A stretch of DNA of 64,000 bases from Paracoccus sp. Z118 (GCF_019061185.1 NZ_JAHQZU010000010.1:62001-126000), one strand, 5' to 3'. Counted from the first letter of the stretch, positions 9,806 through 23,135 are shown. Made by a program: numbers and translations. Notes: a model not told the origin generated them from the letters alone.

Positions 9806-11294
9806 CGCGCACCGTCGCGACCGCGACCGGATCACTCACGGGTGCGTCCGGCGTCACCAGCGAGGCGGCGGCGCGCCCCGCCGCATCGTCCACGCCCAGC
9901 ATGGTGATGGCCCCGAAGGTCATCATCGCCGCCGAGCCGACCAGCGCCACCCATTGCGGCGCCGCCATGCGGAGCGCGACCGCGCCGTCCCGCTCGGCCC
10001 CGAAATAGATGTAGTAGACCATGCGGAGGTAATAGAACGCACCGATCACCGAGGCGATCACGCCCAGCACCGCAAGCCAGGCGAGGCCCGCATCCACCGC
10101 GGCGCTCAGCACCCCGAACTTGGCGAAGAAGCCCAGGAACGGCGGCACGCCGGCAAGGCTGAACAGCAGCACCAGCATCGCGGCCGAACTGACCGGGTGG
10201 CTGCGCGCGAGCAGGTTCAGGTCCTCCAGCGCGGTGACGGGACGGCCGTCCCGCTCCATCGACAGGATGAAGGCGAAGGCGCCGACGTTCATCACCGCGT
10301 AGATGGCCATGTAGAGCAGCATCGTCTGCACACCGAACGCCGTGCCCGCGGCAAGGCCGACCAGCGCGAAGCCCATGTGGGAGATCGACGAATAGGCCAT
10401 CAGCCGCTTGATGTCGCGCTGCCCGATACCGCCGATGGAGCCGAGGAACATCGACAGCACGGCGAGCAGCGCGATGATCTGCGTCCAGTCGCTCACCACG
10501 TTGCCGAAGGCGCCGAACATCAGCCGCGCGATCAGCGCCATCGCCGCGACCTTGGGCGCGGTGGCGAAGAACGCGGTGACCGGCGTGGGCGCGCCCTCAT
10601 AGACGTCGGGGGTCCACATGTGGAACGGCACCGCGCTGACCTTGAACGCAAGGCCGACGAGGATGAACACCATCCCGAACAGCAGTCCCACCGGCAGCTC
10701 GCCCGAGACGAGGACCGCCCCGATCGCGGCCAGGTTGGTCGTGCCCGCGAAGCCATAGACCAGCGAGGCGCCATAGAGCAGCATCCCCGAGCTGAGCGAC
10801 CCGAGCACGAAATATTTGAGCCCCGCTTCGGACGAGCGCACGCTGCCCCGCCGCATTGCCGCGACGACATAGAGCGCCAGCGACTGCAATTCCAACCCCA
10901 TGTAGAGCGACAGCAGGTCGCCCGCCGAGACCATGATCATCATGCCGATGACCGCGAGGACGACCAGCAGCGGCAGCTCGAACCGCAGCATGTTGGTGCG
11001 GTCGAGGTAACGGACGCTCATCGCCAGCACGGCGGCGGCCGAGGTCAGCATGACGACCTTGGCAAAACGCGCAAAACCGTCGTCGATGAACATGCCGAAG
11101 AAGGCCTGCCCGCCCGCGGGCCGCCAGCCAGTGCCGATCGCGAAAGCGGCGGCCAGCAGCGCGATCACCGTCAGCCACAGGATCGTGTGGCGTTGCTCGT
11201 CCTTGCCCGCGAACGCGCCCAGCAGCAGCGCGGCAAGCGCGAACAGCGCCAGCCCGGCCTCGGGGAGGATGGTCGAGAAATCCAGCGAGGTCAT
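9798..11294 (-). CDS. nuoN: NADH-quinone oxidoreductase subunit N
   Basis: Antiporter-like membrane subunit of complex I, one of three proton-translocating units. It has 498 aa and is almost wholly hydrophobic, about 14 helices. It shows the conserved core [14 protein letters not shown], the [17 protein letters not shown] loop and [20 protein letters not shown], where the Lys sits in the proton channel. It follows nuoM by 10 bp and is the last nuo gene. Confidence 0.95.
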   Translation of the reverse strand: MTSLDFSTILPEAGLALFALAALLLGAFAGKDEQRHTILWLTVIALLAAAFAIGTGWRPAGGQAFFGMFIDDGFARFAKVVMLTSAAAVLAMSVRYLDRTNMLRFELPLLVVLAVIGMMIMVSAGDLLSLYMGLELQSLALYVVAAMRRGSVRSSEAGLKYFVLGSLSSGMLLYGASLVYGFAGTTNLAAIGAVLVSGELPVGLLFGMVFILVGLAFKVSAVPFHMWTPDVYEGAPTPVTAFFATAPKVAAMALIARLMFGAFGNVVSDWTQIIALLAVLSMFLGSIGGIGQRDIKRLMAYSSISHMGFALVGLAAGTAFGVQTMLLYMAIYAVMNVGAFAFILSMERDGRPVTALEDLNLLARSHPVSSAAMLVLLFSLAGVPPFLGFFAKFGVLSAAVDAGLAWLAVLGVIASVIGAFYYLRMVYYIYFGAERDGAVALRMAAPQWVALVGSAAMMTFGAITMLGVDDAAGRAAASLVTPDAPVSDPVAVATVRVD

Positions 11295-11304
11295 CTGTGC
11301 CCCC

Positions 11305-12852
11305 TCAGTTGCCGGCCATGGCCACGGCGTCCTCGGACGCGGGCGCAGGCTGGCTGGCGTGATAATCGTTCAGCAGGGCCGACACGGCGGGCTGGGTGAT
11401 GTCGGTGACGAGTCGCGGATAGACGCCCAGCAGGATCGTCATGACGATCAGCGGCACGAAGATCCAGCGCTCGCGCGCGGTCATGTCGGTGATCGACTTC
11501 AGCCCGTCCTTGACCAGCGCCCCCAGCGTCACCCGGCGATAGAGCCAGAGGCCGTAACCCGCCGAAAGGATCACGCCGGACGTCGCGACCACCGCGACCC
11601 AGGTATTGGCCCGGAAGGTGCCGAGCAGGGTCAGGAACTCGCCCACGAACCCGGATGTGCCGGGCAGGCCCACATTCGCCATGGTGAAGAACATGAAGAC
11701 CAGCGCATAGGCGGGCATCCGGTTGACCAGCCCGCCATAGGCGTCGATCTCGCGCGTGTGCATCCGGTCGTAGATCACGCCCACCAGCAGGAACAGCGCG
11801 CCCGAGATGAAGCCGTGGCTGATCATCTGGAAGATCGCCCCATCGACCCCCGCCTGGTTCGCGGCGAAGATCCCCATGGTGACATAGCCCATGTGGGCCA
11901 CCGACGAATAGGCGATCAGCTTCTTCATGTCGGTCTGGGCCAGCGCGACGAGGCTGGTATAGACGATGGCGATCGCGGACAGCCACAGGATGAACGGCTG
12001 GGCGAGCGCCGACGCCTCGGGGAACATCGGCAGGCTGAAGCGCAGGAAGCCGTAGCCGCCCATCTTCAGCAGCACCGCCGCCAGCAGCACCGACGCCGCC
12101 GTAGGCGCCTGCACGTGCGCGTCCGGCAGCCAGGTGTGGACCGGCCACATCGGCAGCTTGACCGCAAAGCTCGCCAGAAACGCGAGGAACAGCAGCGTCT
12201 GAAGCCCGCCGAGCAACTGCGTGCCGAACAGCGGGATCGCCTCGCTGGAGAAGTTGGAGCCCATCAGCGTCGGAATGTCGGTGGTGCCGGCCGTCACGGC
12301 CATCGTCACCATCGCGACCAGCATCAGCACCGAGCCGAGGAAGGTATAAAGGAAGAACTTGAACGTCGCATAGATGCGGTCCGCCCCCCCCCAGATCCCG
12401 ATGATGAGGAACATCGGGATCAGCCCGGCCTCGAAGAACAGATAGAACAGGAACAGGTCCAGCGCGGTGAAGACGCCGATCATCAGCCCTTCCAGCACCA
12501 GGAAGGCGATCATGTAGTCCTTGACGCGGACCGTCACCTCCCACGTGGACAGGATCACCAGCGGCATCAGGAAGGTCGTCAGCATCACGAACAGGATCGA
12601 GATGCCGTCCACGCCCATCTTGTAGCGCAGCCCCATGATCCAGGGCTGGTCCTCGACGAACTGGAAGCCGGTATCGGCGGGATCAAACCCGGCCAGCAAG
12701 AAGCAGGACAGGATGAAGGTCGCGGTGGTGGCGACCAGCGCCAGCCACTTGGCGTTGCGGGCCGCCGCCTCGTCATTGCCGCGCAGGAACACGGCCATGA
12801 TGAGCGCCGCGACGATCGGCAGGAAGGTGATGATGGAGAGTAAATTCGTCAT
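11305..12852 (-). CDS. nuoM: NADH-quinone oxidoreductase subunit M
   Basis: Second antiporter-like subunit of the complex I membrane arm. It has 515 aa and about 14 helices. The conserved [16 protein letters not shown] holds the essential Glu of helix 5. [20 protein letters not shown] and [18 protein letters not shown] are further signatures. It begins one base after the nuoL stop, so it is almost certainly translationally coupled to it. Confidence 0.96.
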   Translation of the reverse strand: MTNLLSIITFLPIVAALIMAVFLRGNDEAAARNAKWLALVATTATFILSCFLLAGFDPADTGFQFVEDQPWIMGLRYKMGVDGISILFVMLTTFLMPLVILSTWEVTVRVKDYMIAFLVLEGLMIGVFTALDLFLFYLFFEAGLIPMFLIIGIWGGADRIYATFKFFLYTFLGSVLMLVAMVTMAVTAGTTDIPTLMGSNFSSEAIPLFGTQLLGGLQTLLFLAFLASFAVKLPMWPVHTWLPDAHVQAPTAASVLLAAVLLKMGGYGFLRFSLPMFPEASALAQPFILWLSAIAIVYTSLVALAQTDMKKLIAYSSVAHMGYVTMGIFAANQAGVDGAIFQMISHGFISGALFLLVGVIYDRMHTREIDAYGGLVNRMPAYALVFMFFTMANVGLPGTSGFVGEFLTLLGTFRANTWVAVVATSGVILSAGYGLWLYRRVTLGALVKDGLKSITDMTARERWIFVPLIVMTILLGVYPRLVTDITQPAVSALLNDYHASQPAPASEDAVAMAGN

Positions 12853-12853
12853 C

Positions 12854-15091
12854 TCAAAGCGCGCCCCGCATCGTCACCCAGATCAGAAGGCCGACAAGGC
12901 CGAGCACCATGCCCAGTGCGTAGTGGAAGAGATAGCCCGACTGCACCCGACCGGCGAAGCGGGTGATGCGGGGAATGAGGCCCATCGCGACGCCGTTGAT
13001 CGTCCCGTCGATCAGCCGGCCATCGCCGCCGCGCCACAGCAGCCCGCCGATCCAGCGCGTCGGGCGGACGAAGACCCACTCGTAGATCTCGTCGAAATAC
13101 CACTTGTTCAGCAGGAAACGGTACAGCGGTTGCTGCGTCTCGGCCAGCCGCGCGGGCACGGCGGGGTTGCGGATATACATGACCCAGGCCAGCCCCAGCC
13201 CCGCCAGCATGGCGAAGAACGGCGAGGCTTTGACCCAGACGGGGGCGTGGTGCGCCTCGTCCATGACGTGGTTGTCGGGGTGCATGTAGATCGCCCCGCC
13301 CACCGGCGCGGGAACGTCCGTGCGGACGCCGCCTTCGGTCGCGGAATCCGCCGCCGCATGAGCCTCGGCCTCGGGCGACGGTGCGCCCGGTGTCGCGGTT
13401 TCGGCGGGCGCGGCCGCGTGGTCCGCCGGATCGGCGCCGGGCTGCTGCGCCCCGACCGTCGCGTGCGGCGCGTGGAAGAAGGCGTTGACGCGGTCATGGT
13501 CGCCGAAGAACGGCCCATACCACACCATCCCGGCGAAGACCGCGCCGACCGCAAGCAGCCCCAGCGGGATCAGCATCACACGCGGGCTTTCCTGCGCGTG
13601 CTCATAGGCTTCCAGCCCGCCATGACCATGAGCGTGGCCGTGGTCGTGCGCGACAGGTTCCGCCGCCTCGGCGGTCTGGACCTCTTCCTCGGCCTTGATC
13701 TCGGGGTCCCAGACCCTCTGCGGGCGCGGCGCGCCGAAGAAGGTCAGGAACATCAGCCGCCAGCTATAGAAACTGGTGCACATCGCGGCGATGACCAGCA
13801 GCCAGAAGGCATAGGCCGAACCCGAGGCGAAGGCGCTTTCGATGATCGCGTCTTTGGACAGGAAGCCGGCGAAGCCGATGGTGGTCAGCGGAATGCCGAC
13901 GCCGGTGATCGCCAGCGTGCCGATCAGCATCGTCCAGAAGGTGAAGGGCAGCTTCTTCCGCAGCCCGCCATAGTTCCGCATGTCCTGCTCGTGATGCATC
14001 GCGTAGATGACCGAGCCGGCGCAGAGGAACAGCAGCGCCTTGAAGAAGGCGTGGGTCAGCAGGTGGAACATCGCCGCGGAGTAGACCCCGACGCCGGCGG
14101 CCACGAACATGTAGCCGAGCTGCGAGCAGGTCGAATAGGCGATCACGCGCTTGATGTCGTTCTGCACCAGACCCACGGTCGCGGCGAAGAACGCCGTGGT
14201 CGCGCCGATGAAGATGATGAACGTCCGCGCATCCGGCGCGAATTCATAGAGCGGCGACATCCGGCAGACCAGGAACACGCCCGCCGTCACCATCGTCGCG
14301 GCGTGGATCAGCGCGGAGACCGGAGTCGGCCCTTCCATCGCGTCGGGAAGCCAGGTGTGCAGCCCGAGCTGCGCCGACTTGCCCATCGCGCCGATGAACA
14401 GCAGCACCCCGGCCAGCTCGGCCGCGTTGAACTGCCACCAGAGGAACGGCACCTGCGTCTGCGCGATCTGCGGCGCTTGCGCGAAGATGTCGTCGAAGCG
14501 GATCGAGCCGGTGAGCCAGAACAGCGCGAAGATCCCCAGCAGGAAGCTGAAGTCGCCGACGCGGTTCACGATGAACGCCTTCATCGCGGCGGCGTTGGCG
14601 CTGGGTTTCTTGTAGTAGAAGCCGATCAGCAGATACGAGGCGAGGCCCACGCCTTCCCAGCCGAAGAACATCTGCAGCAGGTTGTCGGCCGTGACCAGCA
14701 TCAGCATCGTGAAGGTGAAGAACGACAGATAGGCGAAGAAGCGGGCGCGGTAGGGCTCGTCCTCGGTCCAGTTGTCGTCATGGGCCATGTAGCCGAAGGA
14801 ATACAGGTGGACCAGCGCCGACACGGAGGTGACGACGATCAGCATGATCGCGGTCAGCCGGTCGATGCGCAGCGACCACTCGGCGGCGAAGCCCTCGGTC
14901 ACGATCCAGTCCATGACCGGAACAAGGCGGGGCGTGCCGTCGAAGCCCAGGAACACGATCCACGACAGCAGGCAGGCGACGAACAGGATGCCCGTGGTCA
15001 GCCACTGCGCGCCCTTTTCAGAAATCACCCGCCAGCCGAAACCGGCGATGAGGGCGGCGACCAGCGGGCCGAAGACGATGAACTTTTCCAT
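12854..15091 (-). CDS. nuoL: NADH-quinone oxidoreductase subunit L
   Basis: Distal antiporter-like subunit carrying the long lateral helix of complex I. It has 745 aa, longer than the E. coli protein (about 613) and somewhat longer than the Paracoccus one. Core motifs are [37 protein letters not shown] and [18 protein letters not shown]. The extra length sits in two polar loops: a His-rich stretch ([11 protein letters not shown], near residue 485) and an Ala/Pro/Glu-rich stretch around residues 535-600, before the C-terminal helix. It begins 7 bp after nuoK. Confidence 0.95.
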   Translation of the reverse strand: MEKFIVFGPLVAALIAGFGWRVISEKGAQWLTTGILFVACLLSWIVFLGFDGTPRLVPVMDWIVTEGFAAEWSLRIDRLTAIMLIVVTSVSALVHLYSFGYMAHDDNWTEDEPYRARFFAYLSFFTFTMLMLVTADNLLQMFFGWEGVGLASYLLIGFYYKKPSANAAAMKAFIVNRVGDFSFLLGIFALFWLTGSIRFDDIFAQAPQIAQTQVPFLWWQFNAAELAGVLLFIGAMGKSAQLGLHTWLPDAMEGPTPVSALIHAATMVTAGVFLVCRMSPLYEFAPDARTFIIFIGATTAFFAATVGLVQNDIKRVIAYSTCSQLGYMFVAAGVGVYSAAMFHLLTHAFFKALLFLCAGSVIYAMHHEQDMRNYGGLRKKLPFTFWTMLIGTLAITGVGIPLTTIGFAGFLSKDAIIESAFASGSAYAFWLLVIAAMCTSFYSWRLMFLTFFGAPRPQRVWDPEIKAEEEVQTAEAAEPVAHDHGHAHGHGGLEAYEHAQESPRVMLIPLGLLAVGAVFAGMVWYGPFFGDHDRVNAFFHAPHATVGAQQPGADPADHAAAPAETATPGAPSPEAEAHAAADSATEGGVRTDVPAPVGGAIYMHPDNHVMDEAHHAPVWVKASPFFAMLAGLGLAWVMYIRNPAVPARLAETQQPLYRFLLNKWYFDEIYEWVFVRPTRWIGGLLWRGGDGRLIDGTINGVAMGLIPRITRFAGRVQSGYLFHYALGMVLGLVGLLIWVTMRGAL

Positions 15092-15098
15092 GCCCGCC

Positions 15099-15404
15099 TC
15101 AGCCTTTCATCACGTTGACGTCTTCGACATCGATGGTGCCGCGGTTGCGGAAGAACACCACCATGATCGCAAGCCCCACCGCCGTTTCGGCCGCGGCCAC
15201 CGTCAGCACGAACAGCGTGAAGACCTGCCCGGCGAGATCGCCCAGATGGGACGAGAAGGCGATGAAGTTGATGTTCGCCGACAGCAGGATCAGTTCGATC
15301 GACATCAGGATGACGATCACGTTCTTGCGGTTGACGAAGATGCCGAACAGGCCGGTGACGAACAGGATCGCCCCCACGACCAGGTAATGTGTCAGTCCGA
15401 TCAT
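15099..15404 (-). CDS. nuoK: NADH-quinone oxidoreductase subunit K
   Basis: Small membrane subunit of 101 aa with three helices, homologous to mitochondrial ND4L. The two conserved membrane glutamates are visible in [14 protein letters not shown] and the [13 protein letters not shown] segment. Length and sequence are fully typical. It is separated from nuoJ by 88 bp, among the larger gaps in the operon, which holds two hairpins. Confidence 0.95.
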   Translation of the reverse strand: MIGLTHYLVVGAILFVTGLFGIFVNRKNVIVILMSIELILLSANINFIAFSSHLGDLAGQVFTLFVLTVAAAETAVGLAIMVVFFRNRGTIDVEDVNVMKG

Positions 15405-15419
15405 CTGCCTTGTCCCTTC

Positions 15420-15486
15420 CCGGCGCGTTCGCCGGATCTTGTCTTTCGCCCCTGCCGGGCCGGATTACAGCCTTCGCCCCCGAAGG
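15420..15486 (-). other. Two intercistronic hairpins between nuoJ and nuoK
   Basis: The nuoJ-nuoK spacer holds ccggcg-cgtt-cgccgg (15420-15435) and ccttcg-cccc-cgaagg (15471-15486). Neither has a T-run in the direction of transcription. Read-through into nuoK-N is expected, so mRNA processing or stabilisation is more likely than termination. This is inference. Confidence 0.4.
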
Positions 15487-15492
15487 GCGGGA

Positions 15493-16095
15493 TCAGAGCC
15501 CCTGCCCCGGTTTCGGGTCGGTCATCCGTATCGTCTTCGCCGGGTCGCGCCACATCTGCTGCAGCACGTCCTGGCGCTTGATGTCCCTGCGGTGGCGCAG
15601 GGTCAGAAGGATCGCGCCGATCATCGCCACCAGCAGGATCAGCCCCGCGAGCTGGAAGGCGAGCAGGTAGCGGTCATACAGCACCATCCCGATCGCGTGG
15701 GTGTTGAGCGTGTTCTCGACGATCGGCACCGCCCGCGCCGCCTCGGCTGTGCCGGCCGATTCCCACCCGCCGAAGGCGATCGCCAGCTGCGCCAGCATCA
15801 CCAGCGCGATCAGCAGCCCCAGCGGCAGGTAGTTGGCGAGATCGGCCTTGAGCTTGGCGAAGTCCACGTCGAGCATCATCACCACGAACAGGAACAGCAC
15901 CGCCACGGCGCCGACATAGACGATGATGAGCAGCATCGCCACGAATTCGGCCCCCAGCAGCACGAACAGGCCCGACGCCGACAGGAAGGCGAGGATCAGC
16001 CACAGCACCGAATGGACCGGGTTGCGCGAGATCACGACCATGAACCCCGCGATCGTCACGCTCAGCGCGAACAGATAGAAGGCGAAGGTCATCAT
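15493..16095 (-). CDS. nuoJ: NADH-quinone oxidoreductase subunit J
   Basis: Membrane subunit homologous to ND6, 200 aa, five helices. The pi-bulge helix region is seen as [20 protein letters not shown], which holds the conserved Glu and Tyr-Val-Gly. The hydrophilic tail [19 protein letters not shown] is usual in alphaproteobacteria. Its ATG overlaps the stop of the preceding CMD-family gene by 4 bp (ATGA), so that small gene is part of the operon. Confidence 0.95.
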   Translation of the reverse strand: MMTFAFYLFALSVTIAGFMVVISRNPVHSVLWLILAFLSASGLFVLLGAEFVAMLLIIVYVGAVAVLFLFVVMMLDVDFAKLKADLANYLPLGLLIALVMLAQLAIAFGGWESAGTAEAARAVPIVENTLNTHAIGMVLYDRYLLAFQLAGLILLVAMIGAILLTLRHRRDIKRQDVLQQMWRDPAKTIRMTDPKPGQGL

Positions 16096-16499
16096 TTCTC
16101 GGCGTCCTCTTCGGCAAAGACGGACTGGGCCAGCTCCAGCGCCTTCTGCATGGCGGGCATCCCGCCGAACATGCTCATCTGCCAGATCGTCTCGGCGATC
16201 TCGCGCTGGGTCGCCCCCGCCTGAAGCGCGTGGCGAACCGCCAGCCGCAGCTGTGGCTCGGCCAAGGCGCCCTGAACGGTCAGTGCGCCGATCGTCAGCA
16301 GCAGCCGGGTCTTGGCGTCCAGACCTTCACGGTTGAAGGTGCGGCCGAACCACATCTCCATCATGTCGGCGGACATGGTGGGGAACATCTTCTCCCACGC
16401 CTTCGTGTCCAGATTCTCAAGCCCCGGATTGAAGGCGCGCGCCATCTCCTGCCCCGAGGCGAGCATCTGCGAGAACAGCTTGGTATAGGCGTCGCTCAT
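16092..16499 (-). CDS. Carboxymuconolactone decarboxylase/AhpD-like family protein within the nuo operon
   Basis: 135-residue soluble protein. The centre ([19 protein letters not shown] to [20 protein letters not shown]) is the helical CMD fold. No Cys is present at all, so the AhpD-type CxxC peroxidase chemistry is excluded. Its role is unknown, and decarboxylase activity should not be assumed. The start lies 21 bp after nuoI and the end overlaps nuoJ by 4 bp, so it is translated with complex I. A role in assembly or stability of complex I is inference from position only. Confidence 0.75.
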   Translation of the reverse strand: MSDAYTKLFSQMLASGQEMARAFNPGLENLDTKAWEKMFPTMSADMMEMWFGRTFNREGLDAKTRLLLTIGALTVQGALAEPQLRLAVRHALQAGATQREIAETIWQMSMFGGMPAMQKALELAQSVFAEEDAEK

Positions 16500-16520
16500 C
16501 TGGATGATCCTTCCGCGGGG

Positions 16521-17211
<691 letters not shown>

Positions 17212-17214
17212 GGC

Positions 17215-18279
17215 TCAACCTCCGACTACGGCGCCGATCGGCGTCAGGTGATCCCAGCGGGCCCAGGCCCCGCCCAGCACGTCGTAACGCGCGAGGAAGG
17301 CGACCAGCACGACCCAGCCCAGCGACAGCGGCAGGAACACTTTCCAGCCGATCCGCATCAGCTGGTCGTAGCGATAGCGCGGGGTGATCGCCTTCACCAT
17401 GGCGAACATCCAGAACCAGAACACCATCTTCAGGACCATCCAGAAGGCGCCATCGGGAATGAAGCCGGGGATGGGCGACAGCCAGCCGCCGAAGAACAGC
17501 AGCGAGATCAGCGCGCACATCAGCCAGATGGCGATGTATTCGCCCGCCATGTAGAGCAGGTAGAGCGTGGACCCATATTCGGTCATGTGGCCGGCGACGA
17601 GTTCCGATTCAGCTTCCGCGAGGTCGAAGGGCGGGCGGTTCGTCTCGGCCAGCGCCGAGATGAAGAACAGCACCAGCATCGGCAGATGCGGCAGCCAGTA
17701 CCAGTTGAGGAAGCCGTAGCCGCCCCGCTGGCTTTCCACGATCCCCGACAGATTCAGCGTGCCCGACGTGATGATGACCGCGATGACGATGAGGCCGAGG
17801 CTGACCTCGTACGAGATCATCTGCGCAGCCGAACGCAGCGAGGCGAGGAACGGATATTTCGAGTTCGAGGCCCAGCCGCCCATGATGACGCCGTAAACCT
17901 CCAGCGAGGACACGGCGAGCACGAACAGGATGCCGACGTTGATGTCGGACATGACCCAACCGGGCGCGAAGGGAATGACGACGAAGGCGGTCAGCGCCAG
18001 CGTCATGCTGAGGAACGGGGCCAGGAAGAACACGAACTTGTCCGCCCCGGCGGGAATGACGATTTCCTTGCAGACGTATTTGATCGCGTCCGCGAAGGTC
18101 TGAAGCAGGCCCCAGGGGCCGACCACGTTCGGGCCGCGCCGCATCTGCACGGCGGCCCAGATCTTGCGGTCGCCATAGACCAGCCAGACCAGCGACAGCA
18201 TCACGAAGGCGATGACGGCCAGACCCTGCAACAGCAGGATCAGCGCCGTTCCCAGGGGGGATGCAAGGAAGTCAGCCAT
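17215..18279 (-). CDS. nuoH: NADH-quinone oxidoreductase subunit H
   Basis: ND1 homologue joining the membrane arm to the quinone chamber. It has 354 aa and eight or nine helices. Conserved loops are [24 protein letters not shown] (at residues 42-60), [20 protein letters not shown] with the quinone-chamber charges, and [20 protein letters not shown]. Its start at 18279 follows a lipoprotein gene, and its end supplies the ribosome site of the 64-aa gene. Confidence 0.96.
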   Translation of the reverse strand: MADFLASPLGTALILLLQGLAVIAFVMLSLVWLVYGDRKIWAAVQMRRGPNVVGPWGLLQTFADAIKYVCKEIVIPAGADKFVFFLAPFLSMTLALTAFVVIPFAPGWVMSDINVGILFVLAVSSLEVYGVIMGGWASNSKYPFLASLRSAAQMISYEVSLGLIVIAVIITSGTLNLSGIVESQRGGYGFLNWYWLPHLPMLVLFFISALAETNRPPFDLAEAESELVAGHMTEYGSTLYLLYMAGEYIAIWLMCALISLLFFGGWLSPIPGFIPDGAFWMVLKMVFWFWMFAMVKAITPRYRYDQLMRIGWKVFLPLSLGWVVLVAFLARYDVLGGAWARWDHLTPIGAVVGG

Positions 18280-18297
18280 TCACGTCCGTCCCTTCGT

Positions 18298-19089
18298 TCA
18301 CGCGGCGGGGAAGCCGCGATCCTTGCACTCGCGCAAGGTGTCGCTCGTTTCCATGACCCTCAGGCCCATCGGCTTGCTGTCCGACAGGGTGAAGACCGCC
18401 CCGACCAGAAGCATGCCGCGGCGCTTGTCCTGAAGGGTGCGGATATGGCGGGCATAATCCTGCCCCTCATCCTCGGCCCAGCCCGCAAGCGCGCAGGTGG
18501 CATAGGCCAAGGCCACGTCGGCGTCCACCCCCGGCTTGAGGTTGGCGATCACCTCCACCAGCGACCCCCGCTCGTCCCCGCGCACGGTCTGGACCTGCGT
18601 GCCGAGGAAGACCTCGGGGTCGGCCTGGAAGCCTGCGGGAAAGCGCGGCAGCGCCGGCTGGGTGCGGGCGGCGAACGCCTCCAGCGCCTTTTCCTGCGCC
18701 GTGGGACCGCGCCGCACCTGACGCGGCGATATGTTGAAATTGCCCGCGAGCGGCGCGGACAGATCGAGGCCGAGATTGACCGACAGCGCCGCCAGCTCCT
18801 CTTCGGACACGTCGAAGGCGTCGCGGCCGCTGGGGCTGTCCAGCGCAACCTCGGTCACGGAGCCATCGGGTTCCAGAATCAGGATGTCGCCCGATTTGGT
18901 GGACACCCGCCCGCGCGTGAGCTTTGCCCCGCCCTTGCCCTTCTGGACGACGGCGACGCCAAGCTCGTCCGGCTTCGTCGCCGGGCGAGGGTCCTTGCTG
19001 TCCGAAGCGCAGCCCGCCAGCGCCGCCGCGATCGCCGCGACGGCGAGCAGGCGGGCCGGTGCCGGGCGGGGGGCGAGAGCGCCGGCCAT
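18298..19089 (-). CDS. Predicted lipoprotein encoded between nuoG and nuoH
   Basis: 263 aa from MAGALAPRPAPARLLAVA. The signal peptide ends in the lipobox LAGC (Cys27), so it is likely anchored at the periplasmic side of a membrane. The mature part is about 235 residues with no domain I recognise and two more Cys (in YATCALAGW and RECKDRGF). It begins 4 bp after the nuoG stop and precedes nuoH by 18 bp, so it belongs to the operon. The longer frame from 19134 overlaps nuoG and is less likely. Function unknown. Confidence 0.75.
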   Translation of the reverse strand: MAGALAPRPAPARLLAVAAIAAALAGCASDSKDPRPATKPDELGVAVVQKGKGGAKLTRGRVSTKSGDILILEPDGSVTEVALDSPSGRDAFDVSEEELAALSVNLGLDLSAPLAGNFNISPRQVRRGPTAQEKALEAFAARTQPALPRFPAGFQADPEVFLGTQVQTVRGDERGSLVEVIANLKPGVDADVALAYATCALAGWAEDEGQDYARHIRTLQDKRRGMLLVGAVFTLSDSKPMGLRVMETSDTLRECKDRGFPAA

Positions 19090-19093
19090 CGCC

Positions 19094-21124
19094 TTACTCG
19101 GCCGCCAGCGCGGACGTCGTGCGTCCGGCTGCAAGCGCCGACAGCTGCCCCATCAGGGCCGAGCTGCGGGCGATCGGGTTGGTCAGGTAGAAGTCCCGGA
19201 TCGCGGGCCGGAAATCGGCGGCGCCGAGCGGCCCCGCCTCGACCGGCGTCCACCCGTTCTCGGGCACCTCGTCGATATCGGCCAGATGCGGAACGGCCGC
19301 GACCAGTTCGCGGCGCAGCTCCGCCAGCGACTGCCACGGCTGGGTCTTGCCCAGCATCGGCGACAGGGCGCGCAGGATGGCCCAGTTCTCCTTGGCCTCG
19401 CCCGGCGCGAAGTTGGCGCGCATGGCAAGCTGCGGGCGGCCTTCGGTGTTGACGAACAGGCCGTTCTCCTCGGTGTAGCAGGCGGCGGGCAGGATCACGT
19501 CGGCGCGGTGCGCGCCGCGGTCGCCGTGGCTGCCCTGATAAATGACGAACGGCCCGCCCTGATCGCGCGGCGCGATCTCGACCTCGTCGGCGCCGAGGCT
19601 GTAGACCACCTCGGCCCCGTCGATGGCGGCGCTCAGCCCGCCTTCGGTCACAGCGCCCACATCCATCGCCCCGACGCGGGCGGCGGCGGTGTGCAGGATC
19701 AACAGCTTGCAGTCGCCCGCCTCGCAGATCCGCATGGCGTGGCCCAGAACCGCCGCGCCATCCGCCTCGCGCAGGGCGCCCTGCCCCACGATGACGATGC
19801 CGGGCGTGCCCTCGGTATTGGTCAGATCCTGCTCGAGCAGGTTGGCGAGCGCGTCGCGGCCCGCGCCGAAATGGTGGTAGTCATAGGTCAGGTCCGCCGC
19901 CTCGCCGACCAGCGCGACCTGCGCCCCGTGCGTCCAGGCCTTGCGGATGCGGGCGTTCAGCACCGGCGCCTCGGTCCGAGGATTGGTGCCGATCAGCAGG
20001 ATGCGTTTGGCGCTGTCGATATCCTCGATACGCGCCGTCCCGGCATAGCCCGAGCGGTTGCCCGCCGGCAGGCGCGCATTGTCGGTGCGGCACTCGACCG
20101 TGCCGCCGACCGCCTCGACCAGCTGCTTCAGCGCGAACACCGCCTCAACGGGGGCGAGATCACCCACCAGCCCCGTGACCTTGCGGCCCTTCATGGCGCT
20201 CGCCGTAACCTCCAGCGCCTCGGGCCATGTCGCCGGGCGCAGCCGCCCGTTCTCGCGCACATAGGGCCGGTCGAGCCGCTGGCGGCGCAGCCCGTCCCAG
20301 ACGAAGCGGGTCTTGTCGGAGATCCATTCCTCGTTCACGCCGTCATGGTTGCGCGGCAGGATCCGCATGACCTCGCGCCCCTTGGTGTCCACGCGGATCG
20401 ACGAGCCGAGCGCGTCCATGACGTCGATCGTCTCGGTCTTGCTCAGCTCCCACGGGCGGGCGGTGAAGGAATAGGGCTTCGACACCAGCGCCCCCACCGG
20501 GCACAGGTCGATGATGTTGCCCTGAAGGTTCGAATCCAGCGTCATATTGAGATAGCTGGTGATTTCCGAATCCTCGCCGCGCCCGGTCTGGCCCATCTGG
20601 GTGATGCCCGCGACCTCGGTCGTGAAGCGCACGCAGCGGGTGCAGGAGATGCAGCGGGTCATGTGCGTCTCGACCAGCGGGCCGAGGTTCAGCTCCTCCG
20701 ACGCCCGCTTCGGCTCGCGGTAGCGGCTGAAGTCCACGCCATAGGCCATCGCCTGGTCCTGAAGGTCGCACTCGCCCCCCTGGTCGCAGATCGGGCAATC
20801 GAGCGGGTGGTTGATGAGCAGGAACTCCATCACCCCCTCACGCGCCTTCTTGACCATCGGCGAGTTGGTGCGGACCTCGGAGGGCGCGCCGTCCGGGCCG
20901 GGGCGCAGGTCCTTGACCTGCATCGCGCAGGACGCGGCGGGCTTGGGCGGACCGCCCACGACCTCGACAAGGCACATCCGGCAGTTGCCGGCGATGGACA
21001 GCCGCTCGTGATAGCAGAAGCGCGGCACCTCGATCCCCGCCTGCTCGCAGGCCTGGATCAGGGTCATGTTCGGATCGACCTCGATCAGCTGGTCGTCGAT
21101 CTTGATCGTGCGGAGATTGCTCAT
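19094..21124 (-). CDS. nuoG: NADH-quinone oxidoreductase subunit G
   Basis: Large iron-sulfur subunit of the NADH module, 676 aa from [20 protein letters not shown]. Cluster motifs in order: 2Fe-2S ([15 protein letters not shown], then C in SCAMQ), the His/Cys N5 site ([15 protein letters not shown]), and 4Fe-4[11 protein letters not shown] with a later C in IDLCPVGAL. The C-terminal half is the molybdopterin-oxidoreductase-like domain without a cofactor. The start at 21124 is taken over Met 21139 (MQGTQ) because it matches the family. Confidence 0.95.
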   Translation of the reverse strand: MSNLRTIKIDDQLIEVDPNMTLIQACEQAGIEVPRFCYHERLSIAGNCRMCLVEVVGGPPKPAASCAMQVKDLRPGPDGAPSEVRTNSPMVKKAREGVMEFLLINHPLDCPICDQGGECDLQDQAMAYGVDFSRYREPKRASEELNLGPLVETHMTRCISCTRCVRFTTEVAGITQMGQTGRGEDSEITSYLNMTLDSNLQGNIIDLCPVGALVSKPYSFTARPWELSKTETIDVMDALGSSIRVDTKGREVMRILPRNHDGVNEEWISDKTRFVWDGLRRQRLDRPYVRENGRLRPATWPEALEVTASAMKGRKVTGLVGDLAPVEAVFALKQLVEAVGGTVECRTDNARLPAGNRSGYAGTARIEDIDSAKRILLIGTNPRTEAPVLNARIRKAWTHGAQVALVGEAADLTYDYHHFGAGRDALANLLEQDLTNTEGTPGIVIVGQGALREADGAAVLGHAMRICEAGDCKLLILHTAAARVGAMDVGAVTEGGLSAAIDGAEVVYSLGADEVEIAPRDQGGPFVIYQGSHGDRGAHRADVILPAACYTEENGLFVNTEGRPQLAMRANFAPGEAKENWAILRALSPMLGKTQPWQSLAELRRELVAAVPHLADIDEVPENGWTPVEAGPLGAADFRPAIRDFYLTNPIARSSALMGQLSALAAGRTTSALAAE

Positions 21125-21145
21125 CTGCGTGCCTTGCAATGCGCC

Positions 21146-21328
21146 TCAGCCCCGAGGGCCGGGGATCCTGTCCTTATAGCCGTGATCGGCCCCGGTTTCG
21201 ACCGTGATCGCCACGTCAGCCGAATGCGATGCGGCGACTGTGTCCGCAAGAAGCAGATCCGCCATCAGCATCGTCGCGGCCGCGGCCACGGTGATGCCGA
21301 TGCCGACCCAGCGCACGACCCGCTTCAT
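21146..21328 (-). CDS. Small single-helix membrane protein upstream of nuoG
   Basis: 60 aa, starting [20 protein letters not shown], with one N-terminal hydrophobic segment and a short polar tail ([18 protein letters not shown]). The start overlaps the stop of the DUF5333 gene by 4 bp (ATGA), and it ends 21 bp before nuoG. Those spacings are the only evidence that it is expressed. No family recognised. It may be membrane-anchored or secreted. Confidence 0.55.
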   Translation of the reverse strand: MKRVVRWVGIGITVAAAATMLMADLLLADTVAASHSADVAITVETGADHGYKDRIPGPRG

Positions 21329-21735
21329 CTCGCCACCAGAAGCGAGCCGGTGACGGTGTTCGCCTGGATTTCGCGATGGCCGATCTGGCAATAGCTCTGC
21401 GGATCACCCTCGCGGACGCCGTTCCGCGTCAGGTATTGCTCGGCCACGGCATAGATGCGTTTGCGGTCTTCCTTGCTGTCGAGGAACGTGTCGATCTGTT
21501 CCTCGCTGTAACCCTTGTCCAGCGCGTATTGCTTGAGCGCGCGGGCCTGCTGGTAGGCATAGATCATCCGGGCGTTGATCGACGGGCAGTTGCGGCGGAT
21601 GCGGTCGGCGATCCGCGCCGCGATCAGGCGGTCGTTGATGTAACGCTCCTGCGGCAGCGGCTCCAGCGCGGCGGCGGGCGAGGCCAGCGCGGCCAGAGCG
21701 GCGGCGACGAGCATGGATTTCGACACGATCTTCAT
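21325..21735 (-). CDS. DUF5333 family exported protein
   Basis: 136 aa. The signal peptide is [20 protein letters not shown] with cleavage near PAAA-LEP. The mature part is helical and charged, with [20 protein letters not shown] and a second Cys in QSYCQIGH, possibly a disulfide pair. I recognise it as the DUF5333 family of Rhodobacterales. It starts about 95 bp after the nuoF stop, the largest gap in the upper half of the operon, and couples by ATGA to the 60-aa gene. A periplasmic role beside complex I is inference. Confidence 0.72.
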   Translation of the reverse strand: MKIVSKSMLVAAALAALASPAAALEPLPQERYINDRLIAARIADRIRRNCPSINARMIYAYQQARALKQYALDKGYSEEQIDTFLDSKEDRKRIYAVAEQYLTRNGVREGDPQSYCQIGHREIQANTVTGSLLVAR

Positions 21736-21830
21736 GGCGGTTTCCTTCTTGCAGATGGCTGCAAGATAGTCACCCGAACGCGCGAGCGCCCTGCACGCCC
21801 GCGTCAACGGATCGTGAGCGGCCAGTCCCG

Positions 21831-23135
<1,305 letters not shown>

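Noticed and set aside
9273..11399. 708-residue plus-strand frame antisense to birA and nuoN
   Set aside because: Arg/His/Gln/Ala-rich translation typical of the antisense of GC-rich coding DNA; the minus strand carries clear nuoN and birA.
12635..15118. 827-residue plus-strand frame opposite nuoL and nuoM
   Set aside because: Codon shadow of membrane protein genes, rich in Arg, Gln and His.
20500..20560. tRNA-like TTCGAATCC string
   Set aside because: It lies inside nuoG in coding frame and no cloverleaf can be drawn around it.
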